Assembly (NCBI GenBank): GCA_029204225.1
Contig: CM055106.1
Span: 17,678,149-17,742,148 of the forward strand
DNA: 64,000 bases
Origin: Diphasiastrum complanatum
Taxonomy: Eukaryota > Streptophyta > Lycopodiopsida > Lycopodiales > Lycopodiaceae
Direction: 5' to 3'
Shown piece by piece: positions 23,201-33,996 of this stretch. The number at the start of each line of letters is the position of its first letter. Position 1 is the stretch's first letter. The notes under the pieces are model-generated. The model searched no databases and was not told the DNA's origin. It saw only the letters and a list, made by a program, of their open reading frames with translations. The position numbers and the translations under genes are program-made.

Positions 23201-26200
23201 GTCCTGGATCGCAAAAAAACTTGCAACTTTTTTTCTCATTGAACAGGGATCCACCGCTGGTTGCAATCCAAATGAATAGCATAAATAATGACGCAGATAC
23301 AATTGAAATGAATAGCCAATGAATATATCTGCAATTCCGTGTCTGCGAAAATGATTTGCTTCAGTATCTGATATTCATTTGCAAATCTGGATCAATAGAC
23401 CAATTGGATATGGAGTGGATTTTTAGGACAAAGGTCAAATGTTACGGTTTCATTGATAAACATAAGGCATGGTTAGTGGCAAAGAAATATATGCTCAAGA
23501 AGAAGGCATCGACTATGGTGAAACTTTTGCACCAGTAGTAGATGTGAATACTTTGAGGACAATGTTAGCTATAGCAACTTACTTTGGATGGAACACACAA
23601 CAAATGGATGTAAAGAGTGAAATTTTGAATGGATATCTTACAAAAAGAGGTTATATAACCACATGGTTACAAAGTAAAAGATAAAGAGCATATGGTTTGC
23701 AAGCTGAAGAAGGCTCCTTATGGATTGAAGTAAACACCTGGAGCATGGTACACCAGGATCAACAATTATTTCGAATAATTGAATTTTCATAGGAGCATGT
23801 CAAAATCATAGTTGCACTTATGATTCTAGAATCGCGATTCTAGAATCGCTCTCCAAAAAAACAGCGATTCGCCCAAAATCGCTGTTTTTTCTTGTTTTAG
23901 AAAAAAATAAACCAGGCAATATGGGTATCAGTAGGACAATTAAAATTTACAGTAGTTTCAGCTCTAATTTCAGTAGTTTCAGAAAAAAATTTGGACCTGA
24001 ATTGAACCTAAAAATGTTCATTTCAGGTCCAAAAACATTTCTGATAAGTAAAAAAAATATTTTATTTCTGGCAATTCTGGGCAGTGAATCGCAATTCTAA
24101 GAATCGCGATTTCCGAATCGCAATTCGCTGCAACTATGGGACTCAAAATCTACTCTTCGTGTCTTAAAAAGACATGGATGATAATGCTATTGTGTTTATC
24201 TATTTAGATGATCTAATCACTACATTAATAGAGAAAATCAAGAAGGATCTAGACCAAAGGAGTTTTGACATGAAAAATCTAGGAAATTTTCATTTCTTGG
24301 GTTTCAATATTACTACAAAGCCTCTGCAGTCACTAAAACGAACACAAGGATGGGATATCATCCATTGAACACACATTTGTGAATTGTACAACTAGAAAAA
24401 GAAAGCAAATAAAGCTTTATTAATGTCTTTTGATGCCAAAAGGCATATAAGACCAGATAAGTACATCTCAAGTGTGATAGATATTGAAAGGAGCATATGA
24501 ATGTCTCCAAAAACAAACGACAAATGGCAAAGTACTAGCTAAAATAACTGGTCTAACAAGACCAGACAAAATGTCTAAAATGTCTAAAATGTCTAAACTG
24601 CTCTCAGACATGAAAGTCTGAAATATGGTACAAACGGGGTGTCATATAACTATACAATATCCCATCCAAACTATGGTAGATCATACCACCACAGGACCAC
24701 TACTGAAGAAAGCAAGGATAGAAGAAGAAGCAGGAACATCTCTCGTAGCATCAATGCCACACATCGAGGGTCAACATATGAAATGAGTGAGCGAAGTATG
24801 ACTAGAGAATCTCGGAAAACACAATGATAGTGTCCTCGAATCTCGTAATAGACAGGCATCTGAATAGAAAATGCTCCTCTAACTCCACCTCCTCTAACGT
24901 GCACATTTGACAAAGTCTGCTCATATGAACTCAGAGAGACCCTCCTCTGACCTGAAGCATCCCCAAACCTGCTCATAGAGTGCCATGACAACCAATATGG
25001 TATCAATAGAAAAATCAAGATCTCTCGGCTTCTAGATAAGCATATGACGTGGAACAGAGTCAAACGCTTTTCTGAAGTCCACAAAACAGCAATATACTCT
25101 CTCATGTCTGGATCTAGCCTCCTCGATAATAGCCCGAAGAGTGAAAACATGATCAGTGGTAGAGTGGTGTGTCCTGAAGCCAGCCTGACCCAAAGCATGT
25201 AGCCTCCATGTCTCTGCCTCACAGCTAATCACTGTCTGAAGGATAGTGCCATAAAGCTTAGCCACAATGTGGAGAAAGTGGAGGGACGGGGAGATATAAC
25301 AATCGGATCAGTGGGAAAGGTGTAAAGTAATGTGGCATATTCGGTCCAACGACGTAAATCTCTCAGCAATGGGGGTGGGATACGGGGAAAAACTCACACC
25401 AAAGGCACCAGATGAGGAACTATAGAGGAGATCTACGAGGCGTTTCCCTTCAGAGGTTTCATATATGGGTTTTTTATAACGACAAGTATAGCTATATAAG
25501 CGTCTGAGGTGACGAAGTTGGGGGGACGGTAAGAGTCGAGCAGAGTTGACTTGAGAGTGGAGTTGTTTACATATATCATCATACCAAGGTTGGTGAGGAT
25601 GACGAAGCTTTGGGAACGTGGATTTTCTGCAATGTTTGGAGGGGAAGGCCATAGAAGCTGCAATATAAAGAGCTGTAGTCAAGAAAGATGCTTGGGAGGG
25701 AGTGAGTTATCATATGAAAAATTATGGAGTATGGAGGAGAGAGCATCTTGGTAAAGAGGAGTGTAGGCTTTATTAAAGGTGTAACTAGGGGTGCGTTCCA
25801 TTTGAGAAGGATTAGATGGAGAGAGATTTAACAATGAGCCCAAATTAACGGAAAGAAAGCAGTGGTCAAATAATGTGGTGGGAGAGACAATGAAGTCAGA
25901 GAGAAAGGGAATAAGAGATGGTGACCCCACAAAATAATCCACAACACTGTGCCCACCCCTATGAGGGTGGCAAGTATAGTCTCCAGAAGTCGGCCAAGCC
26001 ATTAAAAATGGCAAGCTCATGGGCCTCACTGAAGAGAAGAAAATGCTCACCATATGCAGAGACCGGGCCACCATCATTAGCAGATAACCTGTGAATCCCC
26101 ATATCAATACTATCCACGGCGTGTATCCTCAAAGGGTCATCAATAATCATATGAAACTTTGTCTGTCTGGAGGGAGTCCTAGCGTTGAAGTCTCTGGCCA

Positions 26201-29200
26201 AAAATATGTAACCACACTCAGAGAAGGATATATGAAGAGAGATCAGCATATGGGGAACCAGTACTATCAGCAAAAGCAGAAGACTCTAGAGGAATATAAC
26301 AAACTGCCAGATACAAATCCCTATCAAGCCCAATACTCTGTCCCAGAAGTCGAAGCCATAGATAACATACATACTCATCTTGTCGAACTAGATCAATGAT
26401 AGGCTGTAATGAGTCCCTGTATAAGCATGCTACACCACCAAAACCTCTACCTCCAGCAGATCTAGTCTTTGAGCGAAAAACAGAAACCCATCTGAAGCCC
26501 TAAACTTCGGTAGTCCCCTAAACTGGCTCTTAAGAGTTTCTGTGAAAAGAAGGATATCCTCCTGTGCAATGAAGTCTGCTAGATCACCTGCTGCAGATGA
26601 AGTATGAAGACCATTACAGTTCCATAACCTGATACGTAAGTGGGGTGTATGTGGGTGATGTGAGTATGGATGGGGTCTCAGGCTGCTCCTACGGCCGAGA
26701 GCCCCAACTTCCTAGGCGCTGGAGGTTAATTCTACACCAACAAGTACAACACGAGAATAAGCAACCAATGCTTTAGATGAAATGTGCAACCCCAAATGGC
26801 CATTGAGGCAAATGTCTTTGAATCAAAAGACCAATACAATGGCTAGATAGTGACCACAAAAATAAGGATGCCAAGAGCACTATAAAGAACTTTGTTAGGG
26901 TTGATGAGAATCTAAAGATACACCTCTGCTAATATGGCAAAGGAATAAATAGTTTGCTTAAAGGTGTAGAAGGAAAAAACAAAATGCCAACTTTCCTCAT
27001 TGTAAGACTTTGATATCCTATTTTACATTGTAAATGTGAATGATGCGTGAATAGGTGTATCCCAAACAAATTCCTATAAAGCATTACAAAACTGGATGGA
27101 AATCAAAAGTAGTATTTTGCCACATTCGAAGTTGAAAATCCTGATGTTTTAAAGCTGTAAATTCAAATTAATTATAATTTTTATTTCATCACCTTCGTCT
27201 TAGCAGACTCGATAGGAAAAGCCAATCGCATCACCGACTCAAGAGCCAATGGCGGAACTAATCGCTCACCCTTTCTAGAAACAGCATTGAACAGAATTGG
27301 TCGTGTCTTCTTCATGTTGCCAAGAATGATGCTGCAATAGAATTCATTCAATGAGCCACCACGAAAGAATGATATCAAAACTTGCCTCAAACTCACAAAA
27401 ATATGATGAACACATAAATGTGAAATTATGTAATCCAGGAAGCATCGCAAGAATCTCAGTACTTTCATTTGAGTTTAAAGTGATCCTCTCTACTGACTGA
27501 ACAATGTAGCGCAATTGCTGTATACTTACTGACCTCTCAACAAATTGCAAAGTGAAATCTCTTGAAACGGGCGTGCTTAATTTCCCTACAGCCAAAGGCA
27601 GCAGATTTTGTACCCATAAACACATTCCAATCACTAAATCTCCTTGTGCTGCCTGTATCATGCACACACGAACAGATAAATGCTCAAACCAACTGAAGAA
27701 GATAGAGCTATAATGCTATCACTAATCACTTCGACACAACAAAACTCTTTAACCAAGCCTACTATCAAAGCAAGAGTGTGTGTCCAGTTAGTAAAGATTA
27801 ACAATGAAATTCCTGCTTTAAAGCACTCCCATGCATACAGCAAAGTACAAGCCAGGCAGCAAGTACCATTCACAATGAGCTTGAGCCTTGCATAATGTCC
27901 AAACTTCAAAGCTTTAAACTACCAACCTGACTGTAGGCCCAAACTAATGTGGCCAACTTTTCCTGTCCTTGGAATTCAGAAGTGGATCGTATTTTTGCAG
28001 CTTGCTGGAGTAGTGTTTCCGGTCTTTTTCGGAAAACAAGTGCTAGAACAAGTAGCACTGCCACCTACCCATGATATATATTTCAACAAAAACAAGCATT
28101 TAGAACATTTGGATCTATAGAAACCGCTGCACTGAGAACAAAACATAACTGGAGACCACAAATAGTGGATCACAAAATGCATATCGGAATCTCACTTTTG
28201 TCTTTCCAGGAGATGGAGAAGTCAAGGACTTCACACCCTTTTGTGATCCTTGGTGTGATTCACCATCTTCCATGACATCTGTCAAGGCCCAAGTTATGAA
28301 GTTTGGAAATGCTTCTGCAGGTCTTTCTGCCAACCATTCCGAAACAGTTTTAACCACTGCCTCTGGTAGGTGACAAAGAGGTTCCTGTTTTCAAAGAGAC
28401 AAAAAGGTGGGTAAGCTTTTAAACTCAACAAAACTATAAATATTGATAGTAAGCTTGAAGAACAATCTTGCTCGGTTTGCTTGGATAATCTAAGAGTAAA
28501 AGGACTCCTTGTAGAATTTTGAGACTCAAATCACTATTTCAAGCCACCACCCTCCACACAAATCATTATCTTTGACAACGATTGATGATGTGGACATTCA
28601 GTGGAAGGCTGAATTTGGCCACTTGTGACTTTTTCCAAGAGGGAGGTTACCACTTGTAACTCTTTCCAAAAGTAGAGGGAGAACCATAATCGAATGTTCG
28701 GAAATTTTGAACATAAAAATTTGAACATATTTGATTTTGCCAAACTCATTGAGGTTTACACATTTTCACATTCCCTCTTAAGTTCAACTTGGTATCACTT
28801 GGTGATAAATCTCTTCTTGACTTCAAGGGAAGATCTATGCTTGAAAAACAAATCCTTGTCTACCCATACTCTGAAATTCTATGATTAATTATCTTGAACG
28901 CACAACAAACTAAAATACCAAAGATAAAACCATCAATATCCAGAATCGATTGAACTTTGTTCATGATTTTCCTGAAAGAGCCCAAGGCCCTCATGTAGTG
29001 ACAAAAAAATTATATAATTTAACCGGTTCAAAAAAGCATCTTCAACGGTACAGAGCAAGAAATAGAATAAATCTTAGGCATGCATAAGGCTAATTTTACC
29101 ACAATTTGGCTGCAACCTTGATTTGGTCTTGTTAGAGCCAAACAGATCTTCAAACATGACGTAGCTCATAAAATATGGGGGAATATCTACCATTTGTTAA

Positions 29201-30906
29201 AATAAGGATCAACTAGGAAAACATGCAAATCACCCAAAAAAAAAAACCCAAGAACAACATACCATCAACTTCAATCCTTGTTAAAATAGACATCTCAGCC
29301 TCTGCTATGGAGCCAACAAAACTCAAAAGTGTAAAAAGCTCTCAACTTTCAAAGCGTTGCACCAAATTTCTTCACCTTGTTGCCAAACCTATCACGAACT
29401 AGCTTCTTGCCATGAGGCTCAAACCATCCAAATCAGCTTTGAGTGTGTAATGTAGTAAAGTAAAGTAGCACAGGGACTCCACTTAAAATTAAACAACGAT
29501 TTTGCAAGAAACACTGCATCTTGGTGTAAGTTTGTCCACTTACATTAAAAAAACGATTTGCAAGAAACACTGCAACTTGGTGTAAGTTTGTCCAAAGTTC
29601 ATTAGCTGAAGGAAGCATGGCTATAAAGCACTTAAACCACTTAGAACGGTCAACAGACCTAGATTTCTTGGGACTTATGAAATTTCCACATAGCATACAA
29701 CAAAGAAATTGTGCAATTTACGCAAGGTTTTCTTATAGCCATAATTTAAGAAAATGAAACAGGAAACTTCATCGTTGATGAGAATTAAAGTGAGAAAGAA
29801 CCTCTACAACTCTTGAAAGAGGTCCCTTGTTTATTTTGTTCCAGGCAAACTGAGCTGTGCCCACAGAACTGAAAGCCCGACCAAAGTAATCTGTGCACCG
29901 CATCAGCTGCACATCAGGCAATGATCTGTACAATTCCTGCATAGGACAATGCTGCTTTGTGATCCACAATAATAAGGTCATTATCATGCTACTTATTACT
30001 GGGTCATAGCTGCAACTCATGAAGTCTGATTTCTCAGAAGCCTGGGGACCTAGAAAGAAGAAAGCATAGTTGCAATAGCTACTCTATATGTGAACAAATC
30101 CTTTACTGCCAAAAATAGCTAAAACAACTACCTAAAATTTTATGCATGCCACCAAGTGATGCAAGAAAATCAATCGACTACAGAAAACCCTGAAATAAGC
30201 TTTTTATGAAGACATCCTCGATATTCTTCTCTACTTGATAAAAGAGAATTATATGATTGAATTGGCAGGGCCTCCAATATAAAGAGCTGAGAAATCCTAA
30301 GAAAATGCGTTGAAATAATAGCCTGAGTCTAATCAATGAAAGCTTTTCAGAAAAAAAAGACAAAATTGCATTCTATTTCTTAGATTCCCAATCGAATGAT
30401 AGCTATGTCTGAAGATCCTGAGCTAGAATTAATACCGCAATTTCCAAGAGAAAATGTGTGAGATGAGATGCATCAATGGCAGCTGCAGCTTCTGCCACTG
30501 AAATTTTTGGCTTCTTCAATTTGACAGGCTTCGTCTTTTTGGCATCCTCATTATGCACCCCATTGGGGTGCACATGATTCTCCCTCTCTGTGTCGCTCCC
30601 ATCGTTCGCAGTGATGCTGGTGTGGGCTTCGCTGTTCAAAATCGAAGCAGCTCTCGCATCTCGCCGAGCTCGCCTGTCCTCTGCTTCCTTCTCTAATGAT
30701 TGAAAAACCTTCCAATCACCGTTAGGGTTTCCTTTCTCATCAATACTAAGCGCATTTCCACCTCCTGGCTTAGCCTTCTCCTGCCGTCTAAGTTTCTTGG
30801 GATTGGTAACCTTTTGCCAACCATGGCCGCTGCTGATGCTGCCGTTGGCACTGCTGCTAGGTCCGCCATTCGAAGCTTCCAACACTGCATTGCTGTCCAT
30901 CTCCAT
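20246..30906 (-). CDS. TMEM214-like (DUF2359) membrane protein, ten exons, 573 residues
   Basis: Exons on the minus strand: 30906-30436, 29936-29802, 28384-28196, 28064-27927, 27652-27534, 27331-27193, 22277-22148, 21726-21647, 21277-21143, 20431-20246. All borders are GT/AG, phases agree, and the 1722 bases join in one frame. The product follows the plant TMEM214 family through its length: GHGWQKVTNPKK near the start, EDRRARRDAR, PDVQLMRCTDYFGRAFSS, AAQGDLVIGMCLW, SRKGERLVPP, ATERFLAIYPIVKELALAG, and a hydrophobic C-terminal segment (VKAIAMIFCTLAIAYGCYLF) suggesting a membrane anchor. Animal TMEM214 is an endoplasmic-reticulum protein; the plant role is not established. The length is close to the roughly 600 residues of the Arabidopsis relative. 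The exon model is mine; splice sites are predicted from sequence and homology. An ATG six bases downstream (30900) is an alternative start. Confidence 0.92.
20715..20824. repeat. G/C-rich hairpin repeat in intron 9
   Basis: Three degenerate units of about 30 bp (GGGGGGCTACCGCCCACCGA and relatives) stand in AT-rich intron sequence. Each can fold on itself (CCCCCCG TTTCT CGGGGGG). Confidence 0.8.
22953..22965 (+). other. Primer-binding site of the intron 6 copia remnant
   Basis: TGGTATCAAAGCC after CCGACA: the copia initiator tRNA-Met site with one change. Confidence 0.75.
23808..24142. mobile_element. MITE-like element (335 bp) with 8-bp target duplication
   Basis: TCAAAATC stands at 23800-23807 and 24143-24150. 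Deleting the insert and one copy rejoins the copia reading AGCATGTCAAAATCTACTC. The ends are inverted (CATAGTTGCA at left, TGCAACTATG at right), followed by self-complementary words such as GAATCGCGATTC. There is no coding frame. Eight-base duplications are typical of hAT elements, so this may be a non-autonomous hAT. Confidence 0.8.
24440..26660 (-). mobile_element. LINE remnant in intron 6, same strand as the host gene
   Basis: On the minus strand the endonuclease domain begins near 26635 (LRIRLWNCNGLHTSSAAGDL, ILLFTETLKSQF), with VDYFVGSPSL and FDHCFLSVNL near 25880-25950. Reverse transcriptase follows near 25090-25200 (QAGFRTHHSTTDHVFTLRAI, CCFVDFRKAFDSVPR). Stops and shifts break it. LINEs nick the target with the endonuclease and copy their RNA in place. 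Confidence 0.82.
29495..29596. repeat. Tandem duplication of about 56 bp in intron 2
   Basis: GCAAGAAACACTGCATCTTG and GCAAGAAACACTGCAACTTG, each followed by GTGTAAGTTTGTCCA, stand 56 bases apart. Confidence 0.8.
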
Positions 30907-31560
30907 CTTCGCTCCAAGCTATAAGCCAGAAACCCTAAAACAACTATCAAACACTACGGCAGATGAACAAAAAGCGCAAAACTAAGAAGCAACACGAGAC
31001 AGATCCAGCTAAAGGGTTGGTCAACAAGAAAACAATAGATCCAACAAAAGGCAAGGCAGGAAAATTATTAGGGTTTACAATGCAAGGGCAAAGAGACAAG
31101 ACTGTGCATCTGAATATAAATGCTGCTGCCGCATCATGAAAATGCCACGCGCAGAGGAGAGAATGCAATGGAGAGGAGATGAGATGACGCAAAGGAAAGA
31201 GAGGAGGGTTAGAGATCCGCCATCGCCAGCATGCAAAGAGAAAGAGTTCTTCCACTCTCACTGAAACTCACTCTTCCTCTCTCTCTCTTCTCTGGCACGC
31301 CATGATTTTGAGAGCTCTACCGTTGGATTCTCTCACCATGTTCAGATTTTGCCACGTGTTTTGCACGTACGCACCTTGGAACCATGGAGATGCGTCCAAG
31401 TGGCAGACCACTACGTGGCAAAATTCCGTGAGGACATGCGTAGACCATATCGTGCCAATAAGATCGCTCTCTCCAGGTTGGTATATTCAAAAACCCCCCA
31501 CCGTTGGATTTTCGTATACATATTAGGATTTTGCCACGTAGCCCTTGACAAGTGGCTAGC
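30907..31560 (-). promoter_or_regulatory. Upstream region of the TMEM214-like gene with G-box modules
   Basis: Two copies of one module stand here on the plus strand: ACCGTTGGAT at 31319 with CAGATTTTGCCACGTGT ending at 31359, and ACCGTTGGAT at 31499 with GGATTTTGCCACGTAG ending near 31542. The first includes a CACGTG core; ACTACGTGGCA at about 31410 adds an inverted copy. A CT-rich tract at 31271-31294 lies nearer the start. Regulation by bZIP or bHLH factors is inferred from the G-box only. Confidence 0.5.
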
Positions 31561-31574
31561 ATCCAAGTGGCCAG

Positions 31575-32530
31575 GTGTTAAATATTAATACTGTGTATGT
31601 GCAAATGTACAATTACAAAGACCTCAACAACCCATAGTTGGACGAGTTAGTTCTCTAAAAAGGGAAGAGTTGTATTGGTACATAACCAAACAGTAAAGGA
31701 CTATAAGCAGACCAGACATAGAGGCAGTCCAATAGCTTGGAGTGAAATAAAAACTAAGTAGCCACTAGATGCAAAGCAAACTAAAAGCACATAGCAGGCG
31801 AAAGAGGAGTTGTAGTGCCATCAAAGATCTACTGGTTTCAAGAAGTCCAAATCTTCCAAAGTATCGATACCTTGCAAACATGCCAGAAGGTGAAGACAAC
31901 ACGGTCCATAATCTATGAATCACCTAGCAGAACAGAGCAAACAATAAGAGGTGATGGGGTCCTCCAATGACTGACAAGGTGCGCAAAATTAGCCCAAAGG
32001 TGTTTGCGGCAGTAATAGAATAGGTGCTCAATAGATTCAACCTCCAATTGGCAAACTGGCCAGAGGCGAGGGGTAGTAAGGCCTTTGCGGGCCAAAGTTA
32101 AAGAGGGCCTCGGATGCGAGGAGAAAAAGGGAGAGAGAAGCAGGAGGAAAAATAGTAGAAGTCTAGATAGGCTCGTCATGGGAAAAAGATGCAGTAACCG
32201 ACCAATGAAAAAGGGAGCATAGCTCACGAAGGGCCAAATCCATATTCTTTAAGACAAAGGGGCACTTAAGATGAAACAAGCCAACAAAACTAAGGAGTTT
32301 GTAGAAGGTGGGAGGGGGGCGAAGGGAGGGAGGGACAACTGCAGCATAAAGGAGAGGAGGACGAAGTGCCAGTGCTAAGAGAGTCTAGATAGGGAGGGAA
32401 AACGACAAAGAACGAGAGACTTACTCTTTAAGAAGGGGTCAGGGATGCCAAGGCCTGCCTCAATAGAGGGAGAAGTACAAATTGACCAAGATAGCAAAGG
32501 GCGTTTGTCAGCCCAGAAGAAACGGTAAAG
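31575..32530 (-). mobile_element. LINE 3' fragment
   Basis: On the minus strand LLYRFFWADKRPLLSW and GLGIPDPFLKSKSLVLCRF (end of reverse transcriptase) are followed near 32100-31930 by CQLEVESIEHLFYYCRKHLW, the zinc-binding domain found at the end of plant LINE proteins. The frame is broken and the 5' part is absent. Confidence 0.75.
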
Positions 32531-32535
32531 CAGTT

Positions 32536-32692
32536 TTTTTGAGTCGGAGTCGAAAGAGTTGACACTTGTCGATTCGGTCAGTCGACACTTTTTCGATTTG
32601 AGTTGGAGTCGAGTCAATCGATACTTTGTTGATTCGAGCTGGAGTCGAATTAGTCGATACTTTGTCGATTCGAGTTGGAGTCAAGCTTGATA
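32536..32692. repeat. 36-bp tandem repeat rich in GTCGA
   Basis: Unit starts (GATTTGAG, GATTCGAG, GATTCGAG) lie at 32595, 32631 and 32667, exactly 36 apart, with a degenerate unit to the left. Further GTCGA motifs continue to about 32775. Confidence 0.85.
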
Positions 32693-32859
32693 GTCAATAG
32701 TCGACAATCATTCGATAGTTGACTGTCGAGACTCCCTCGATAGTTTGACTTGAAAGTTTGACTGTCGACTAGATACATATTTGTGATTCTCATGCATTTT
32801 TGCAAACTTTGCGACAATTCGAGTAAATATGAAGTAACATGAATGAAACTAGATTAGCT

Positions 32860-33090
32860 TTATGGATTTAGGGGAGGAGAGAGAGAGAGAGACAGAGAGA
32901 CAGAGAGAGACAAATTCGAGATCTCACAAAACTTCTTGTGTGTGTTTTGACTTAATGCCTTTGTAAACATATCTGCTGCCATGTACCGAGTTCTGCAAAA
33001 TATTAAACATACCAAGAATTTTGCTCCTGATGTAGTGATTACATTACTTTCAAAAAAATTTAAGCTATAAAACACACACACACACACACT
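32860..33090 (-). pseudogene. Copia RNase H tail fragment
   Basis: The minus strand reads CRTRYMAADMFTKALSQNTH, the end of a copia polyprotein, then a short CTCTCT tract. No other part of the element is identified. Confidence 0.65.
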
Positions 33091-33117
33091 TTTTTCTCTC
33101 TAACACACACAAAATGC

Positions 33118-33204
33118 TTCTTGGTTTTCAAGGGAGGCTCGAACTTGGGACCAAAGAAACTTTGGATGCCAAGTTAACCAACTAGGCCAACCCCTTTGGG
33201 CAAC
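33118..33204 (-). repeat. tRNA-like (SINE-like) sequence
   Basis: On the minus strand TGGCCTAGTTGG (33178-33189) resembles the A box and GTTCGAGCC (33136-33144) the B box of an RNA polymerase III promoter, at tRNA-like spacing. A tRNA cloverleaf with an anticodon could not be fixed, so a SINE head or tRNA pseudogene is more likely than a working tRNA gene. Confidence 0.55.
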
Positions 33205-33283
33205 ACACACAAAATGACACTATTATCACTATACACACAAAATGGCAAACACACACCCACACATACACATATCTTTTCTATCT

Positions 33284-33284
<1 letters not shown>

Positions 33285-33359
<75 letters not shown>

Positions 33360-33399
33360 ACGTTTTACAGTTTCAAAAACTTTCAAATTATAAAATACA

Positions 33400-33440
<41 letters not shown>
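33285..33440. repeat. (CT)n and (CA)n microsatellites
   Basis: A pure CT tract of about 55 bp at 33288-33342 runs into CACACA, with a second CA tract of about 38 bp at 33402-33440. Confidence 0.95.
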
Positions 33441-33441
<1 letters not shown>

Positions 33442-33996
33442 CTTTTCTATCTCTCCCTCTCTTTTTCTTTCACTCCCTTCCTTTTCTTTCTTTCACAAAA
33501 ACTCCAAAAGCTTTCACAAAACCAACCTCCAATTGCTCCAACCTCCAACCTCCAACCTTCAATCGCTCCAATCGCTCCAATGCTCGCTGAAAACAGAGTG
33601 ATAGGAATGATCTGGGAGTGCGATTTCACGAAAAAATATCAGACGTCAGAATCCAACGGGTAAAAAGTACGGCGGATTCCGACATCCGTGCCGGTTAGAC
33701 CTCTGAACTCGTCAAACGTCAAAATCCGACGTCCGTCGAATTCCGACGTCCATGTCAACTGACACGTATTTTTGTTTATTTTATGTATATTACATGTCAT
33801 ATCCACATTTGCTTGTCGGAATACATATACTTTAAAAATGGGTTGCACAATTTCTCGGTCGTCGAACGTCTAAATTTGATATTTTTGCTTAGATGTCGGA
33901 TTCTAATACGTCGAATTGCGAGAAATTATGAGATTTTCGAAAATCCGTCGAACGCCCACTTCAGAATTCGCGCGATATGTCTCTACAAATTTGTTA

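Larger units (their letters stand above)
22478..24400 (+). mobile_element. Copia remnant in intron 6, antisense to the host gene
   Basis: An LTR end (AAATCCGACA) meets a primer-binding site TGGTATCAAAGCC at 22953-22965. Reverse transcriptase pieces follow: WIFRTKVKCYGFIDKHKAWL near 23413, GIDYGETFAPVV and NTQQMDVKSEILNGYL near 23500-23640, and YLDDLI near 24200. Frames are broken throughout, integrase is absent, and a MITE interrupts it. The left LTR start and the 3' LTR were not found. 23100-23340 may be a further unrelated insertion. Confidence 0.7.

Noticed and set aside
24639-24827. Frames on the plus strand over the intron 6 LINE
   Set aside because: They are the opposite strand of the LINE coding sequence.
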